Assembly: GCA_903921205.1 (NCBI GenBank)
Contig: CAIXPF010000180.1
Coordinates: 33,436 to 97,435 of the forward strand
Reading direction: 5' to 3'
Origin: an uncultured Acidimicrobiia bacterium
GTDB lineage: Bacteria > Actinomycetota > Acidimicrobiia > Acidimicrobiales > CAIXPF01
Length of the DNA: 64,000 bases
In this document: positions 1 through 12,300 of the stretch, in pieces
Position numbering within the stretch: position 1 is the stretch's first letter
Layout: each line of letters begins with the position of its first letter
Translations under genes and position numbers: made by a program
The notes under the pieces: generated by a model
The model's database searches: none
What the model saw: only the letters and a program-made list of their open reading frames with translations
Told to the model about the DNA's origin: nothing

Positions 1-30
1 CGATTCCGAGGTGAAGGTCCAGGTGGTCAC
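1..30 (-). CDS. metK: S-adenosylmethionine synthetase, N-terminus only (runs off the left edge)
   Basis: Only the first ten codons are present. They start at a GTG and read MTTWTFTSES, ending in the FTSES motif that opens SAM synthetases. A strong GGAGGAG ribosome-binding site lies directly upstream at about 34-40. The gene follows coaBC on the same strand, which is the usual actinobacterial order rpoZ-coaBC-metK. The product would make SAM from methionine and ATP. The call rests on a short N-terminus plus gene order, so it is likely but not proven. Confidence 0.7.
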   Translation of the reverse strand, partial: MTTWTFTSES

Positions 31-79
31 GCGCTCCTCCAGGTTGCTGTGGGGGGACGCTGTCCCCGAGTTGGGTCGT

Positions 80-94
80 GGGGGCGGAACCCCC
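80..94 (-). terminator. weak G5/C5 hairpin between coaBC and metK
   Basis: Five G residues (80-84) and five C residues (90-94) form a small perfect stem with a 5-base loop in the 103-base gap between the coaBC stop and metK. There is no T-run on the minus strand, so it may be a weak terminator, a processing site, or chance in GC-rich DNA. Confidence 0.25.
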
Positions 95-133
95 GGTTGT
101 GCTGTGTTCGTCGGCTGTGCTCGTGCCGCGCCA

Positions 134-1369
134 TCAGGTCCGGTCGCTCCCCGTCGCGGGCGTCCCGGATCGCAACGAAGCCGCCACGTCGAGCACCGAC
201 GCAGCGATCCGGCGCTTGTCGTCGAGGGGGACGTCGATGACCTCCACCTCGTCGGCACCGGGGCGACGCACCAGGATGACCACCTGGTTGGTGTCGTGTT
301 CGAACCCGACCTGCGGGGCCGACACGTCGTTGGCCACGATCAGGTCCGCACCCTTGCGGGTGAGCTTGCCGAGGGCGTTCTCGCGCAGGTCGGACGTCTC
401 GGCCGCGAACCCGACGAGGATCTGGCCCTGCGGTTTGAGCGCCCCGAGGGCGGCCAGGATGTCCGGCGTCGGTTCGAGGATGACCTGAGGGACGCCCTGG
501 TCCTTCTTGATCTTGCCCGCGGCCGGGTCGACCGGGCGGAAGTCCGCTACGGCCGCAGCCATCACGACCAGGTCGGCATCGGTCGCCGCCGTCATCATCG
601 CCTGCCGCATCTGCTCCGCCGACTCCACCCGCACTTGCACGATGGAGTCAGTGATAGGCCGATCCACCGTGGTGACCAAGGTGACCTTTGCCCCGCGTCG
701 ATCGGCCTCCGCAGCGATGGCGTGACCCTGCTTGCCGGAGCTGCGGTTGCCGATGAAACGGACCGGGTCGATGGCCTCACGGGTCCCGCCCGAGCTGACC
801 ACGACCTTCCAACCCTGCAGTTCGGCGGGGACGAACAGGCGCTCGATGGCCTCGACGATCACGGCCGGATCGGCCAGGCGTCCCTTGCCGATGTCGCCAC
901 CGGCCAGACGGCCCTCCTCCGGCGGAACCATGTGCACCCCACGCCGGGCCAGCAGCGCCAGGTTGTCCTGCACCGCCGGGTGCTCCCACATCTCGGTGTG
1001 CATCGCTGGGCAGACCAGCACCGGCGCCCGTGTCGCCAGCAGCGTGGCGGTCAGCAAGTCGTCGGCGATGCCGGCGGCGTAGGTGCCCAGCAGGCGAGCC
1101 GTCGCCGGACAGACCACCACGAGGTCGGCACCCTGGCCGAGCTTCGTGTGCGGGATCGGGCTGGCCTCATCCCACAGACTGGTCTGGACCGGCTCGGAGG
1201 CCAGGGCCGAGAACGTCGTCTCGCCCACGAAGTGCCGCGACGCCTCGGTCAACACCGGTGACACGTGGGCACCGAGGTCGACCAGACGACGACACACCTC
1301 GATCGCCTTGTAGGCGGCGATACCGCCGCTCACGCCGAGAACGATGCGCCGACCGGCCAGGACAGACAT
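134..1369 (-). CDS. coaBC: bifunctional phosphopantothenoylcysteine decarboxylase / phosphopantothenate-cysteine ligase
   Basis: This 411-aa protein catalyses two steps of coenzyme A synthesis. It joins phosphopantothenate to cysteine, then decarboxylates the product. The N-terminal flavin-dependent CoaC half (about 1-180) carries the active-site His74 in PIPHTKL. It also has PAMHTEMW at 121-128, with His where E. coli has Asn; I recall this as common in actinobacterial CoaBC. The C-terminal CoaB half has NRSSGKQG at 208-215 and a KIKKD lysine motif at 286-290. Its length is normal. It lies 24 bases downstream of rpoZ and before metK, the standard actinobacterial arrangement. Confidence 0.96.
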   Translation of the reverse strand: MSVLAGRRIVLGVSGGIAAYKAIEVCRRLVDLGAHVSPVLTEASRHFVGETTFSALASEPVQTSLWDEASPIPHTKLGQGADLVVVCPATARLLGTYAAGIADDLLTATLLATRAPVLVCPAMHTEMWEHPAVQDNLALLARRGVHMVPPEEGRLAGGDIGKGRLADPAVIVEAIERLFVPAELQGWKVVVSSGGTREAIDPVRFIGNRSSGKQGHAIAAEADRRGAKVTLVTTVDRPITDSIVQVRVESAEQMRQAMMTAATDADLVVMAAAVADFRPVDPAAGKIKKDQGVPQVILEPTPDILAALGALKPQGQILVGFAAETSDLRENALGKLTRKGADLIVANDVSAPQVGFEHDTNQVVILVRRPGADEVEVIDVPLDDKRRIAASVLDVAASLRSGTPATGSDRT

Positions 1370-1393
1370 GGCAGCTACCTGTGAGCCCCGAGA

Positions 1394-1672
1394 TCAGTTC
1401 GCGGCGTCGTCGGTGTCGTCCGCCGCCGTCTCCTCGTCCTCCGGGAGCTCGCGGTCGATGGCCACGATCTTGCCGGCGTCGATCTCCTCGAAGGCGATGG
1501 AGAGCGGCTTGCGGGCCAGCGACGTCACCTGCGGCGGCACCAGGGCACCCAATCCGTCACCGAGCTGGCCGAAGTAGGCGTTGATCTCGCGCGCCCGCTT
1601 CGAGGCCACCGTGACCAGGCGGAACTTCGACCTCGTCAGGGCGAGCAGATGCTCGATGGGCGGGTTCATCAT
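1394..1672 (-). CDS. rpoZ: DNA-directed RNA polymerase omega subunit
   Basis: This is the small RNA polymerase assembly subunit that chaperones beta-prime. The protein begins MMNPPIEHLL and contains the omega core RAREINAYFGQLGDG, followed by KPLSIAFEEI and an acidic tail rich in E and D. ATG at 1672 gives 92 aa. An in-frame TTG at 1693 would add seven residues, and neither start has a clear ribosome-binding site. It sits between gmk and coaBC, as in other actinobacteria. Confidence 0.93.
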   Translation of the reverse strand: MMNPPIEHLLALTRSKFRLVTVASKRAREINAYFGQLGDGLGALVPPQVTSLARKPLSIAFEEIDAGKIVAIDRELPEDEETAADDTDDAAN

Positions 1673-1819
1673 GGTGTCGTGACGCTCGGCCAAGGCAGAC
1701 TCCGATGCAGGGCGACCGGTGAAGGCCCCCGAAGTGAACGCGCGACCGGCGGTCGGCGAGAAACCAGCAGATAAGCATAGCAGCGGCGGTGCACCCCTCC
1801 GGCGCGCCCTGGCAGGGGC

Positions 1820-2380
1820 TCAGCTCAGCGATCGGGAACGCGCCCGCTCGATCAGCCCCAGCACCTCGCCGGTGGCCCACTCGACATCATCGTTGACAAC
1901 GACGACCGCCCCGAGCTCCTGGGAGCGGCGGGCCTCGGCCTCGGCCTTGTCCAGCCTGGCGCGGATGATGGGCTCGGGGTCACCCCGGTGACGCAGGCGA
2001 GCTTCCTGAGCGGCCGGCGACGGTGCCTCGATGAAGATCAGCAACGCCTCGGGGAAGCGGCTGACCACCTGGGCAGCACCCTGCACGTCGATCTCGAGCA
2101 CCAGGTCGAGACCCTCGGGCGGGTCCGGCACGGGGGTTCCGTAGAGGTTGCCGAGGAACTCTGCGTACTCGAGGAAGCCACCCTCGGCGATGCGCTGCTC
2201 GAACGTGTCCCGGGCAACGAAGACGTAGCTGTCGGCGGCCTCACCGGGACGGCGATCCCGGGTGGTCCACGAGCGGCTCAACCACAGCCGCCCGTCGAGC
2301 GGCAACAGCTTGGACACGATGGTTCCCTTACCCGCGCCACCGGGTCCGGAGATGACGACTATCAGCGTCGGCCCCCTCAG
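1820..2380 (-). CDS. gmk: guanylate kinase with a non-canonical start
   Basis: Converts GMP to GDP with ATP. The P-loop GPGGAGKGT and the GMP-binding [13 protein letters not shown] and [10 protein letters not shown] motifs are all present. However, the P-loop lies upstream of the first ATG/GTG/TTG in this frame (GTG at 2317). Reading back, the frame stays open to a TGA just above 2450 without any standard start codon. The best candidate is a CTG at 2380, whose last two bases belong to the mihF stop (CTGA), imitating the ATGA junctions used elsewhere here. That start gives 186 aa, a normal length. A second CTG lies at 2365. Confidence 0.85.
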   Translation of the reverse strand: MRGPTLIVVISGPGGAGKGTIVSKLLPLDGRLWLSRSWTTRDRRPGEAADSYVFVARDTFEQRIAEGGFLEYAEFLGNLYGTPVPDPPEGLDLVLEIDVQGAAQVVSRFPEALLIFIEAPSPAAQEARLRHRGDPEPIIRARLDKAEAEARRSQELGAVVVVNDDVEWATGEVLGLIERARSRSLS

Positions 2381-2700
2381 GAGGCGGGGCTGAACTCGGC
2401 CAGCAGTGACTTGCGCTGCTGATCCCCGAGACCACGCACCCGGCGGGTCTCACTGATGCCGATCTCCTCCATGGTGCGGCGGGCCTTCACCTTGCCGACA
2501 CCCGGCAACGACTCGAGCAGGGCGAGCACCTTGAGCTTGCCGACGACGTCGTCGGTCTCGGCCTTGACGAAAACATCGGCCAGCGTGACCGACCCCATCT
2601 TCAGGCGCTCCTTCAGCTCGGCACGTACGCGACGGGCCTCCGCGGCCTTTTCGAGCGCGGCAGCGCGCTGTTCTTCGGAGAGGGCGGGGGGATTCGGCAT
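2377..2700 (-). CDS. mihF: mycobacterial-type integration host factor
   Basis: A 107-aa nucleoid-associated DNA-binding protein of the actinobacterial mIHF family (S13-like helix-two-turn-helix fold), known to bend DNA and to be essential in mycobacteria. A charged N-terminal helix ([20 protein letters not shown]) is followed by [19 protein letters not shown], the helix-hairpin-helix-like DNA-contact region, and [21 protein letters not shown] at 2700 is preceded by GAGG. An in-frame ATG further upstream would add 31 residues with no family resemblance. The stop is fused to the presumed CTG start of gmk. Confidence 0.94.
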   Translation of the reverse strand: MPNPPALSEEQRAAALEKAAEARRVRAELKERLKMGSVTLADVFVKAETDDVVGKLKVLALLESLPGVGKVKARRTMEEIGISETRRVRGLGDQQRKSLLAEFSPAS

Positions 2701-2826
2701 GGCCTCGATCCTACCGGTTCGGCCCGGCCGCACCGGTGGATAGGTACCGTCCGAACTGGGGCGATGCGACCCGACGATGCCCGCGTGGCCCATCAGCCCC
2801 CGGCCGCGGCGGGCCGAGCCGGCCGG

Positions 2827-3761
2827 TCAGCGGTGGGCCGCGCCGACCAGCTCACGCACCGAGGCCACGCCGTGGTCGCGGCACCACTGTGACAGGCCGG
2901 CAGCCACTCGGTGGGCGGCCCGAGGGTCGGCGAAGGACGCCGTACCGACTTGCACCGCCGACGCCCCGGCGAGCAGCAGCTCGACGGCGTCGACGGCCTC
3001 GGCCACACCACCCACCCCGACGATGGGCAGATCGGGCAGCGCCTGGTGCACGTCGAAACAGGCCCGCACCGCCACTGGGTGGACGGCCCGGCCGGACAGT
3101 CCCCCACGCTGGGCGCCGAGCACCGGCCGGCGGGTCTCGACGTCGATCGCCATGCCCACGACGGTATTGATGAGGGTCACCGCCTCGGCGCCGCCGCGGT
3201 GAGCGGCGTCGGCGACCTCGACGATCCGATCGGTGTTGGGGCTCAGCTTCGCCCAGCGCGGTCGGTTGCACACTGCCGTTGCCGCAACCACGGCCTCGGT
3301 CATGTCGGGGTCGTGGGCGAAGATCCGGTTGCGGTCCTCGAGGTTGGGACACGAGACGTTCACCTCGACCGCCACCACCTCGGGGCCGAGATCGGCGAGC
3401 AGTTCGGCGGCACGGGCGAACTCCTCCACCGTACGGCCCCAGATGGACACGACCACGGCGGCACCGCTGTCCCGCAGCTCGGGCAGTTCCTCGTCGCGCC
3501 AGAACGAAACGCCCCGGCCCTGCAGGCCCACGCTGTTCAACATGCCACCGCCGGTCGGGTGAACCCGGGGCGCCGGGTTGCCGACCCAGGGCTCGGCGGA
3601 AAGGGACTTCACCACCAGCGCGCCGAGTTCCCGCAACGGGAAGAACGATCCGAGCTCGGCGCCATGCCCTGCGGTACCCGACGCCGTCATCACCGGATGA
3701 CGCAGGGTCAACGACCCGACCGCAGCGGGCAGGGCCGGCACCGACGCGGTGCCCCGGCGGC

Positions 3762-3765
<4 letters not shown>
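2827..3765 (-). CDS. pyrD: dihydroorotate dehydrogenase, class 1-like
   Basis: FMN enzyme that oxidises dihydroorotate to orotate, the fourth step of UMP synthesis. The 312-aa TIM barrel has the catalytic cysteine in NVSCPN (class 1; class 2 enzymes have Ser here), TASGTAGHG near the N-terminus, AKLSPNT, and the phosphate-binding [13 protein letters not shown] at 3765 overlaps the carB stop as ATGA. Class 1B enzymes normally need PyrK as electron-transfer partner, but no pyrK lies between carB and pyrD or elsewhere in the window. The electron acceptor is therefore undetermined. Confidence 0.92.
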
Positions 3766-7086
<3,321 letters not shown>

Positions 7087-7100
<14 letters not shown>

Positions 7101-8229
7101 GGTTCTCCTTCCATTCGTCCATCAGGAGCGCGAACTCGGTGAAGAGGTACCGCGGGTCGTGGGGCCCGGGACCGGCTTCGGGGTGGTACTGCACGCTGAA
7201 GCACCAGCGATCTCGCCGCCGGAGCCCGCCGACGGTGCCGTCGTTGAGGTTGACGTGGGTGATCTCGACCCCTTCGGGGAGGGTGTCGGGGTCGATGGCG
7301 TAGTTGTGGTTGTGTGAGGCGATCTCGATGCCGCCGGTATCGGTCCGGCGAATCGGGTGGTTTCCGCCGTGGTGGCCGAAGGGCAGCTTGAACGTGGTTC
7401 CACCGAGGGCCTGGCCCAGCAACTGGTGGCCGAGGCAGATGCCGAAGATCGGCACCTTGCCCACCAGCGCGTCGACCGCGGCCACGGCGTAGGGCAGCGC
7501 CGCTGGATCACCGGGCCCGTTGGAGAGGAAGACACCGTCGGGTTGTCGGGCCAGTACCTCTGCCGCCGGCGTGGTCGCCGGCACGACCTCGACGTCGGCG
7601 ATCTCCGCCAGTTGGTCGATGATGGAGGTCTTGATCCCGAAGTCGTAGGCCACCACCCGGCGACGGACGTCGCGGCCGGCCGGATCGCCCTCGCCGGCAC
7701 GGCGGTAGGCCTCGGTGCAGGTGACCTCACGCACGAAGTCCTGCCCGTCGGTGCCCGCCGCAGCACGGGCGGCTGCGAGCAGGTCCGGCACCGCTGCAGT
7801 GCCGAACGCGCCGGGCATGGCGCCACGATCGCGCAGCACCCGGGTGAGCCGGCGGGTGTCGATGCCGCTGATGGCCGGGATCCGGTGGGTCTCGAGAAAG
7901 TCGGCCAGGCTGAGCTCGGAGCGCCAGTTCGACGCCCGTCGGGCGAGGTCACGCACGATGATCCCCCGGCAGTAGGTCCGGGCGGCTTCCATGTCGGTGG
8001 CGTTCGTGCCGTAGTTACCGATGTGGGGATAGGTGAACGTGATGATCTGGCCGGCGTGGGAAGGGTCGGAGATCACCTCCTGGTATCCGGACAGCACGGT
8101 GTTGAACACCACCTCGCCCACGGCGATGCCGTCGGGCGGCGCCCAGCCCGCGGCCTCGCCCTCGAAGACGGTGCCGTCGGCGAGCACGAGGTGAGCCGCG
8201 ACGGGTTGCGCAGTCGTTGATGGTTCCAT
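7087..8229 (-). CDS. carA: carbamoyl-phosphate synthase, small (glutamine amidotransferase) subunit
   Basis: Hydrolyses glutamine and channels ammonia to CarB. The 380-aa protein has the CarA N-terminal domain (about 1-150) and a class I glutamine amidotransferase domain (about 190-375). The nucleophile is Cys265 in [11 protein letters not shown], with the catalytic dyad His349/Glu351 in QYHPEAGPG, and SNGPGDP precedes the nucleophile. The ATG start lies 12 bases after pyrC. Confidence 0.98.
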
Positions 8230-8241
8230 GATCGGTGCTCC

Positions 8242-9582
8242 TCAGCGCTGGGCGACGGCGTCGATGACGACCGGCACGCCGCGCACGATGGTGTGACGGA
8301 CCCGACCCCGCAGTGCACGACCGGCGAACGGTGTGGTGCGGCTGCGGCTCGCGCCGCGCAGGGGGTCGAGGGTCCAGGTTGCAGTGGGATCGATCACGGT
8401 GAGGTCGGCCACGGTGCCGCGCTCGACCAGCCCCGTGCTCGCAGGGTCGACCAGAGCGGCCGGCTTCCAGGACAGGGCACCGATCAGCTCGGCCAGACCG
8501 ACCGGTACGGCGGCTCGGTCACCGCCCTCGCCCACGTCGACGAGGGTCAGCTCGGTCAACGCCAACGCCACCAGCCACTCCAGCGACGAGGCACCGGCGG
8601 CGGCCTCCCCGAAGGGGACCTCCTTGTCCTCGATCGAGTGCGGGGTGTGATCGCTGACGAGGCAGTCGACCTCGCCCGCCGCCAACGTGGCCTGCAGAGC
8701 ACGCCGATCGTCCTCGGGCCGCAGTGGCGGTCGGAACTTGGTGGCGGGGTCGAACTCGGCGCACGCTGCATCGGCGAGCAGCAGGTGGTGCAACGCCGCC
8801 TCGGCGCTGACCCGCAGCCCACGACGACGTGCGCCGGAGACCATGGCCCATGATGCAGCCGTGCTCAAGGTCCGGAAGTGCAGGTGGCCACCGGTGAGCC
8901 GGGCCAGGGCGAGGTCGCGCATGACGACGACCTCCTCCGCCTCCGACGGGATGCCCGGGATACCGAGCAACGAGGACCACACGCCCTCGTGCATCTCGCC
9001 GCCGGCGGCAAGCGACGGATCCTGGGCGAACTGCACGACGACCACCCCGAGGGCGGCGGCGTACTCGAGGGCTCGGCGCAGCAACCGGGCATCGGGAATG
9101 CCACGGCCGTCGTCGGCGAACAACCGCACGCCGAGCGATGCCAACTCGGCCAGGGGTGCCAGCCGCTCGCCCTTGGCCCCGACGGTGACGGTCGCTGCGG
9201 GCAGCACCCGGCAGGATGCGCCGGCACCGAACGCCAGGACCTCTTTCACCATCGCCGCCGAGTCGACGACGGGATGGGTGTCCGCCCGGGCGACGATGGT
9301 GGTGAACCCACCCAGTGCCGCCGCTCGGGCCGCACTGTGCACGGTCTCGGTCTCCTCGTAACCCGGCTGGCCGACCCCGGCGTTGAGGTCGACGAGGCCC
9401 GGGGTGATGATGCATCCGCCGGCGTCGAGCACCGTGGCTGCACTGAGCCCCTCGCCGACGGCGACGACGAGTCCGTCGCTGACCACCACGTCGGCCCGAC
9501 GACGACCCGAGCGATCGAGCACCTCTGCCCCGCGGAGCACGAACTCGCCGGCCACCGCCGGCCGTTCCGCCAGTTCACTCAT
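8242..9582 (-). CDS. pyrC: dihydroorotase homologue lacking the catalytic metal site (pseudo-dihydroorotase)
   Basis: Amidohydrolase-fold protein of 446 aa, clearly a class I dihydroorotase by alignment ([41 protein letters not shown]). The metal ligands are gone. The family HxH is N67/G69 ([10 protein letters not shown]), the next ligand His is F185 (VQFAQDP), and the fourth His is T238 (LHFRTLS). The aspartates (D157, D311) remain. It should not hydrolyse dihydroorotate. By analogy with the PyrC' of Pseudomonas it may instead be a scaffold for aspartate carbamoyltransferase, and an active dihydroorotase must be encoded elsewhere. ATG 9582 overlaps the pyrB end by 8 bases. Confidence 0.9.
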   Translation of the reverse strand: MSELAERPAVAGEFVLRGAEVLDRSGRRRADVVVSDGLVVAVGEGLSAATVLDAGGCIITPGLVDLNAGVGQPGYEETETVHSAARAAALGGFTTIVARADTHPVVDSAAMVKEVLAFGAGASCRVLPAATVTVGAKGERLAPLAELASLGVRLFADDGRGIPDARLLRRALEYAAALGVVVVQFAQDPSLAAGGEMHEGVWSSLLGIPGIPSEAEEVVVMRDLALARLTGGHLHFRTLSTAASWAMVSGARRRGLRVSAEAALHHLLLADAACAEFDPATKFRPPLRPEDDRRALQATLAAGEVDCLVSDHTPHSIEDKEVPFGEAAAGASSLEWLVALALTELTLVDVGEGGDRAAVPVGLAELIGALSWKPAALVDPASTGLVERGTVADLTVIDPTATWTLDPLRGASRSRTTPFAGRALRGRVRHTIVRGVPVVIDAVAQR

Positions 9583-10528
9583 GACCGACACGCTCCGAGC
9601 CCTCGTCCGCCGCGGAGCCGTCGGCCCCGGCCAACAGCTTGAACAACACCGCCATGCGCACCGACACACCGTTGGCCACCTGGTCGAGCACCAGGCACCG
9701 CTCGAGGTCGGCGACCTCGGGGGCGATCTCGACCCCGCGGTTCATCGGGCCGGGATGCAGCACCACGGCCCGCTCGGCGAGCCGGTCGGCCCGGTCGACG
9801 GTGAGACCGTAGCGAGCCGTATATTCCCGCAAGGTCGGGACCAGGGCCTCGTTCTGCCGTTCGAGCTGCATACGCAGCAGGTACACCACGTCCACCGTGC
9901 CGAGCACTGCGTCGAGATCCTCGCTCATCTGCACCGGCCAGCCCTCCAGGCTCGGCGGGAGCAGCGTGCGAGGGGCGACGAGCACCACCTCGGCCCCCAG
10001 CGCAGTGAACGCCCAGACGTTGGAACGCGCCACACGGGAGTGCTTGATGTCGCCCACGATGGCGATGCGCAGTCCGTCGAGCGAACCGAACCGCTGCCGC
10101 AGCGTGAACGCGTCGAGCAGGGCCTGGGTCGGGTGCTCGTGCCAGCCGTCGCCGGCGTTGAGCACCGAGCAATCCAACCACCGGGCCAGCTGCCACGGCG
10201 CACCCGAGCTGGCATGGCGGACCACCACCGCATCGATGCGCATGGCCTCCAGCGTCAGCGCCGTGTCACGCAGCGTCTCGCCCTTCTTCACCGATGACGA
10301 GCTCACCGAGAAGCTCAGCGTGTCCGCCGACAGGCGCTTGGCCGCCGTCTCGAAGCTGAGCCGGGTACGCGTGGAGTCCTCGAAGAACAGTGTGGCCACC
10401 GTCTTGCCCCGCAACGCGGGCACCTTCGGGATGGGCCGGGCGTTGACCTCGGCGAAGGAATCGGCGAGCACCAGCAGCTCTTCGAGCGACTCCCGGCTCA
10501 TCCCCGCGATACCGAGCAGGTGCTTCAC
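9575..10528 (-). CDS. pyrB: aspartate carbamoyltransferase, catalytic chain
   Basis: Condenses carbamoyl phosphate with aspartate, the first committed step of pyrimidine synthesis. At 317 aa it is a typical catalytic chain. The carbamoyl-phosphate site is intact: [17 protein letters not shown], and RHxxSGAP followed by HPTQALLD. No regulatory PyrI is nearby. The GTG start at 10528 overlaps the pyrR stop (GTGA). The overlap with a metal-site-deficient pyrC suggests the two proteins may assemble together (inference). Confidence 0.97.
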   Translation of the reverse strand: MKHLLGIAGMSRESLEELLVLADSFAEVNARPIPKVPALRGKTVATLFFEDSTRTRLSFETAAKRLSADTLSFSVSSSSVKKGETLRDTALTLEAMRIDAVVVRHASSGAPWQLARWLDCSVLNAGDGWHEHPTQALLDAFTLRQRFGSLDGLRIAIVGDIKHSRVARSNVWAFTALGAEVVLVAPRTLLPPSLEGWPVQMSEDLDAVLGTVDVVYLLRMQLERQNEALVPTLREYTARYGLTVDRADRLAERAVVLHPGPMNRGVEIAPEVADLERCLVLDQVANGVSVRMAVLFKLLAGADGSAADEGSERVGHE

Positions 10529-11148
10529 GACTCCCCCGCTTCGGTGCGCACCGAGGCACTGGTGTCGCCGGTGGCGAATCGGCGCACGATCTCGACGCCG
10601 TCGAGGCCGACCTTGACGTCCTCGTCGCGGCGGGTCGGCAGGTTCTTGCCCACGAAGTCGGGACGGATCGGCAGCTCCCGATGGCCCCGATCGACCAGCA
10701 CCGCCAACTGCACGGCACGGGGCCGGCCGTGGTCGTTGAGCGCGTCGAGCGCCGCCCGAACGGTCCGTCCGGTGAACAACACGTCATCGACGAGCACGAC
10801 GACGCGGTCGGTCAGGTCGCCCGGGATGTCGGTCACCGCGTGGGGCAGGACCCGGCGAAGCGACAGGTCGTCCCGGTAGAACGACACGTCCAGCCGACCG
10901 ACCGGCGGTGCGGCGGGCTCGAACTCGCTGAGGACCACGGCGAGCTGCTCGGCCAGCGGGACCCCGCCGGTTACCAGCCCGACCAGCACGACCCCGTCGA
11001 GGCCGTGGTTGCGCTCGGCGATCTCGTGCGCCATACGGCGCAACGCCCGGGCGACATCACCGGCCTCCATGACCCGGGTCCGTGCAGAAAAAACGCCCCC
11101 ATCGGGGGGCGTGGACGTACGAGAAGATGGGTCTGGCGCGTCAGCCAT
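10525..11148 (-). CDS. pyrR: PyrR, pyr-operon RNA-binding regulator / uracil phosphoribosyltransferase
   Basis: PyrR binds pyr leader RNA in response to UMP and also converts uracil plus PRPP to UMP. The PRPP loop [18 protein letters not shown] and the family N-terminus [19 protein letters not shown] are present. ATG at 11148 has an AGGAG ribosome-binding site five bases upstream and gives 207 aa. An internal ATG at 11070 would remove the conserved strand residues just before it and has no ribosome-binding site. Codons 12-20 encode an intrinsic terminator, and the ribosome-binding site is part of a predicted PyrR hairpin. Confidence 0.95.
   Translation of the reverse strand: MADAPDPSSRTSTPPDGGVFSARTRVMEAGDVARALRRMAHEIAERNHGLDGVVLVGLVTGGVPLAEQLAVVLSEFEPAAPPVGRLDVSFYRDDLSLRRVLPHAVTDIPGDLTDRVVVLVDDVLFTGRTVRAALDALNDHGRPRAVQLAVLVDRGHRELPIRPDFVGKNLPTRRDEDVKVGLDGVEIVRRFATGDTSASVRTEAGES
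11088..11112 (-). terminator. intrinsic terminator inside the first codons of pyrR
   Basis: On the minus strand, an 8-bp perfect stem (ACGCCCCC with GGGGGCGT, 11105-11112 and 11093-11100), a 4-base loop CGAT and an uninterrupted T-run (11088-11092) form a textbook rho-independent terminator. It lies wholly within the pyrR reading frame, encoding TPPDGGVF, 36-60 bases after the start codon. A translating ribosome would prevent it forming, while an idle message would terminate. Confidence 0.85.
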
Positions 11149-11154
11149 GATGCT

Positions 11155-11195
11155 CCTGTCCGTTCGGGCCTCACGGGACCCGCTTCACGGTCAGG
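11155..11195 (-). promoter_or_regulatory. predicted PyrR-binding hairpin that sequesters the pyrR ribosome-binding site
   Basis: The minus-strand RNA folds as an outer stem CCUG-A-CCGU (11187-11195) with ACGG-A-CAGG (11155-11163). It continues through an internal loop GAAG/A, an inner stem CGGG/CCCG with a bulged U, and a CC/GG pair around the loop CGUGA. The apical element GGUCCCGUGAGGCC matches the PyrR recognition pattern (UCC, then GAGG). The last three outer-stem bases are the AGG of the AGGAG ribosome-binding site (11153-11157), so stabilising this hairpin should block pyrR translation. Confidence 0.75.
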
Positions 11196-11252
11196 TGTGG
11201 ACCTTAGCAGCACGGCACCGTAGGGCGGGGTCGCCCTGGCGGCGGGCTCGGC

Positions 11253-11675
11253 TCAGTGCGCCGAAGGATCTCGCCCGGGGCGCACCTCGGCGGAGATCGA
11301 CGCCAGCACGCCGTTGACGAACCGACCCGAGTTGTCGGTCGAGAAGCGCTTGGCCAGTTCGACCGCCTCGGAGATGATCGCGGCGGTCGGCACATCGGTG
11401 CGCTCGGTGAGCTCGAACGCGGCCATCCGCAACACCGTCAGATCCAGCAGCGGCATGCGCTCGAGGCGCCAACCACGGGCGAACCGGCCGATCAAGGCAT
11501 CAAGCTCGGGCCGCTTGGCCTCGACGCCACGTACCACCTCGACCGCGAACGGGTCGGCGGGAACGGGTAGCGCAGCGAGCACGTCCTCGATGGGCAGGTC
11601 CTTGGTCGCGGCTTCGTACAACAGCCCCAGCGCCCGCTCCCGGGCTGCACGACGTCCTCCGGCAGCGACGCTCAT
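11253..11675 (-). CDS. nusB: transcription antitermination factor NusB
   Basis: Binds boxA RNA with NusE (S10) in rRNA antitermination complexes. The 140-aa all-helical protein has the N-terminal arginine-rich GGRRAARERALGLLYEA helix, a central ERMPLLDLTVLRMAAFEL, and IISEAVELAKRFSTDNSGRF near the C-terminus, the NusB signature. ATG 11675 overlaps the efp stop (ATGA). It ends about 30 bases before the pyr leader hairpin begins, so read-through from efp-nusB into pyrR is possible. Confidence 0.97.
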   Translation of the reverse strand: MSVAAGGRRAARERALGLLYEAATKDLPIEDVLAALPVPADPFAVEVVRGVEAKRPELDALIGRFARGWRLERMPLLDLTVLRMAAFELTERTDVPTAAIISEAVELAKRFSTDNSGRFVNGVLASISAEVRPGRDPSAH

Positions 11676-12235
11676 GCGCGGGTGAGGTACTCCCCGCTGC
11701 GGGTGTCCACCTTCACCCGGTCACCGGGGTTGACGAACAACGGGACCTGGATGACCAACCCGGTCTCCAGCGTGGCCGGCTTACGCGCGCCCGACACCCG
11801 GTCGCCCTGGATGCCCGGTTCGGTCTCGGCGATGTTCAGCTCGACCGCGGCGGGCAGTTCGACCCCGACGATCTCGTCCTCGAACATGACCAGGATCGCC
11901 GTCGAGCTCTCGACCACGTAGTTGGTCGCCTCGCCGAGAGCGTTGGGACCCACGTTCATCTGGTCGTAGCTGCTGTTGTCCATGAAGACGTAGTCCTCGC
12001 CGTCGCGGTAGAGGAACTGCATCTCGCGCTTGTTCAGCACCGCCCGGTCGAACCGTTCACCGGCTCGGAAGGTCCGGTCGACGACCTGACCGGTGCGGAT
12101 GTTCTTCAACGTGGTGCGCACGAACGCGCCGCCCTTGCCGGGCTTGACGTGCTGGAACTCGACGACGTTGTAGAGGCCCTCATCGAGGTTCAGGGTCATC
12201 CCGTTGCGCAGGTCGCTGGTGGAGATCATCGCCAT
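11672..12235 (-). CDS. efp: elongation factor P
   Basis: Relieves ribosome stalling at polyproline stretches. The 187-aa protein has the three beta-barrel domains. The tip loop VKPGKGGAF carries Lys34, the residue beta-lysylated in E. coli and unmodified in many actinobacteria. The C-terminal signature VPLFVNPGDRVKVDTRSGEY is intact. No modification genes (epmA, epmB) are in the window. The ribosome-binding site is GGACGAGG. Several proteins here are proline-rich (DUF4388 protein, MltG N-terminus) and may be targets. Confidence 0.98.
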   Translation of the reverse strand: MAMISTSDLRNGMTLNLDEGLYNVVEFQHVKPGKGGAFVRTTLKNIRTGQVVDRTFRAGERFDRAVLNKREMQFLYRDGEDYVFMDNSSYDQMNVGPNALGEATNYVVESSTAILVMFEDEIVGVELPAAVELNIAETEPGIQGDRVSGARKPATLETGLVIQVPLFVNPGDRVKVDTRSGEYLTRA

Positions 12236-12300
12236 GGTGGTCCTCGTCCTTTCCCGGGCGGCCGCTGGTCGGCGGGCGACGCCCGGACCTTGCGTACCGA

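Noticed and set aside
121..128. CoaBC with His for Asn in PAMHTEMW as a broken active site
   Set aside because: I recall His at this place in many actinobacterial CoaBC proteins, so it is probably normal for the group. The coordinates given are protein residues of CoaBC.
11070..11148. Start of pyrR at the internal ATG 11070, leaving the terminator in a non-coding leader
   Set aside because: No ribosome-binding site precedes it, and conserved PyrR residues (TRV before the Met) would be lost. The upstream ATG has AGGAG. The alternative is kept open in the findings as a refuting condition.
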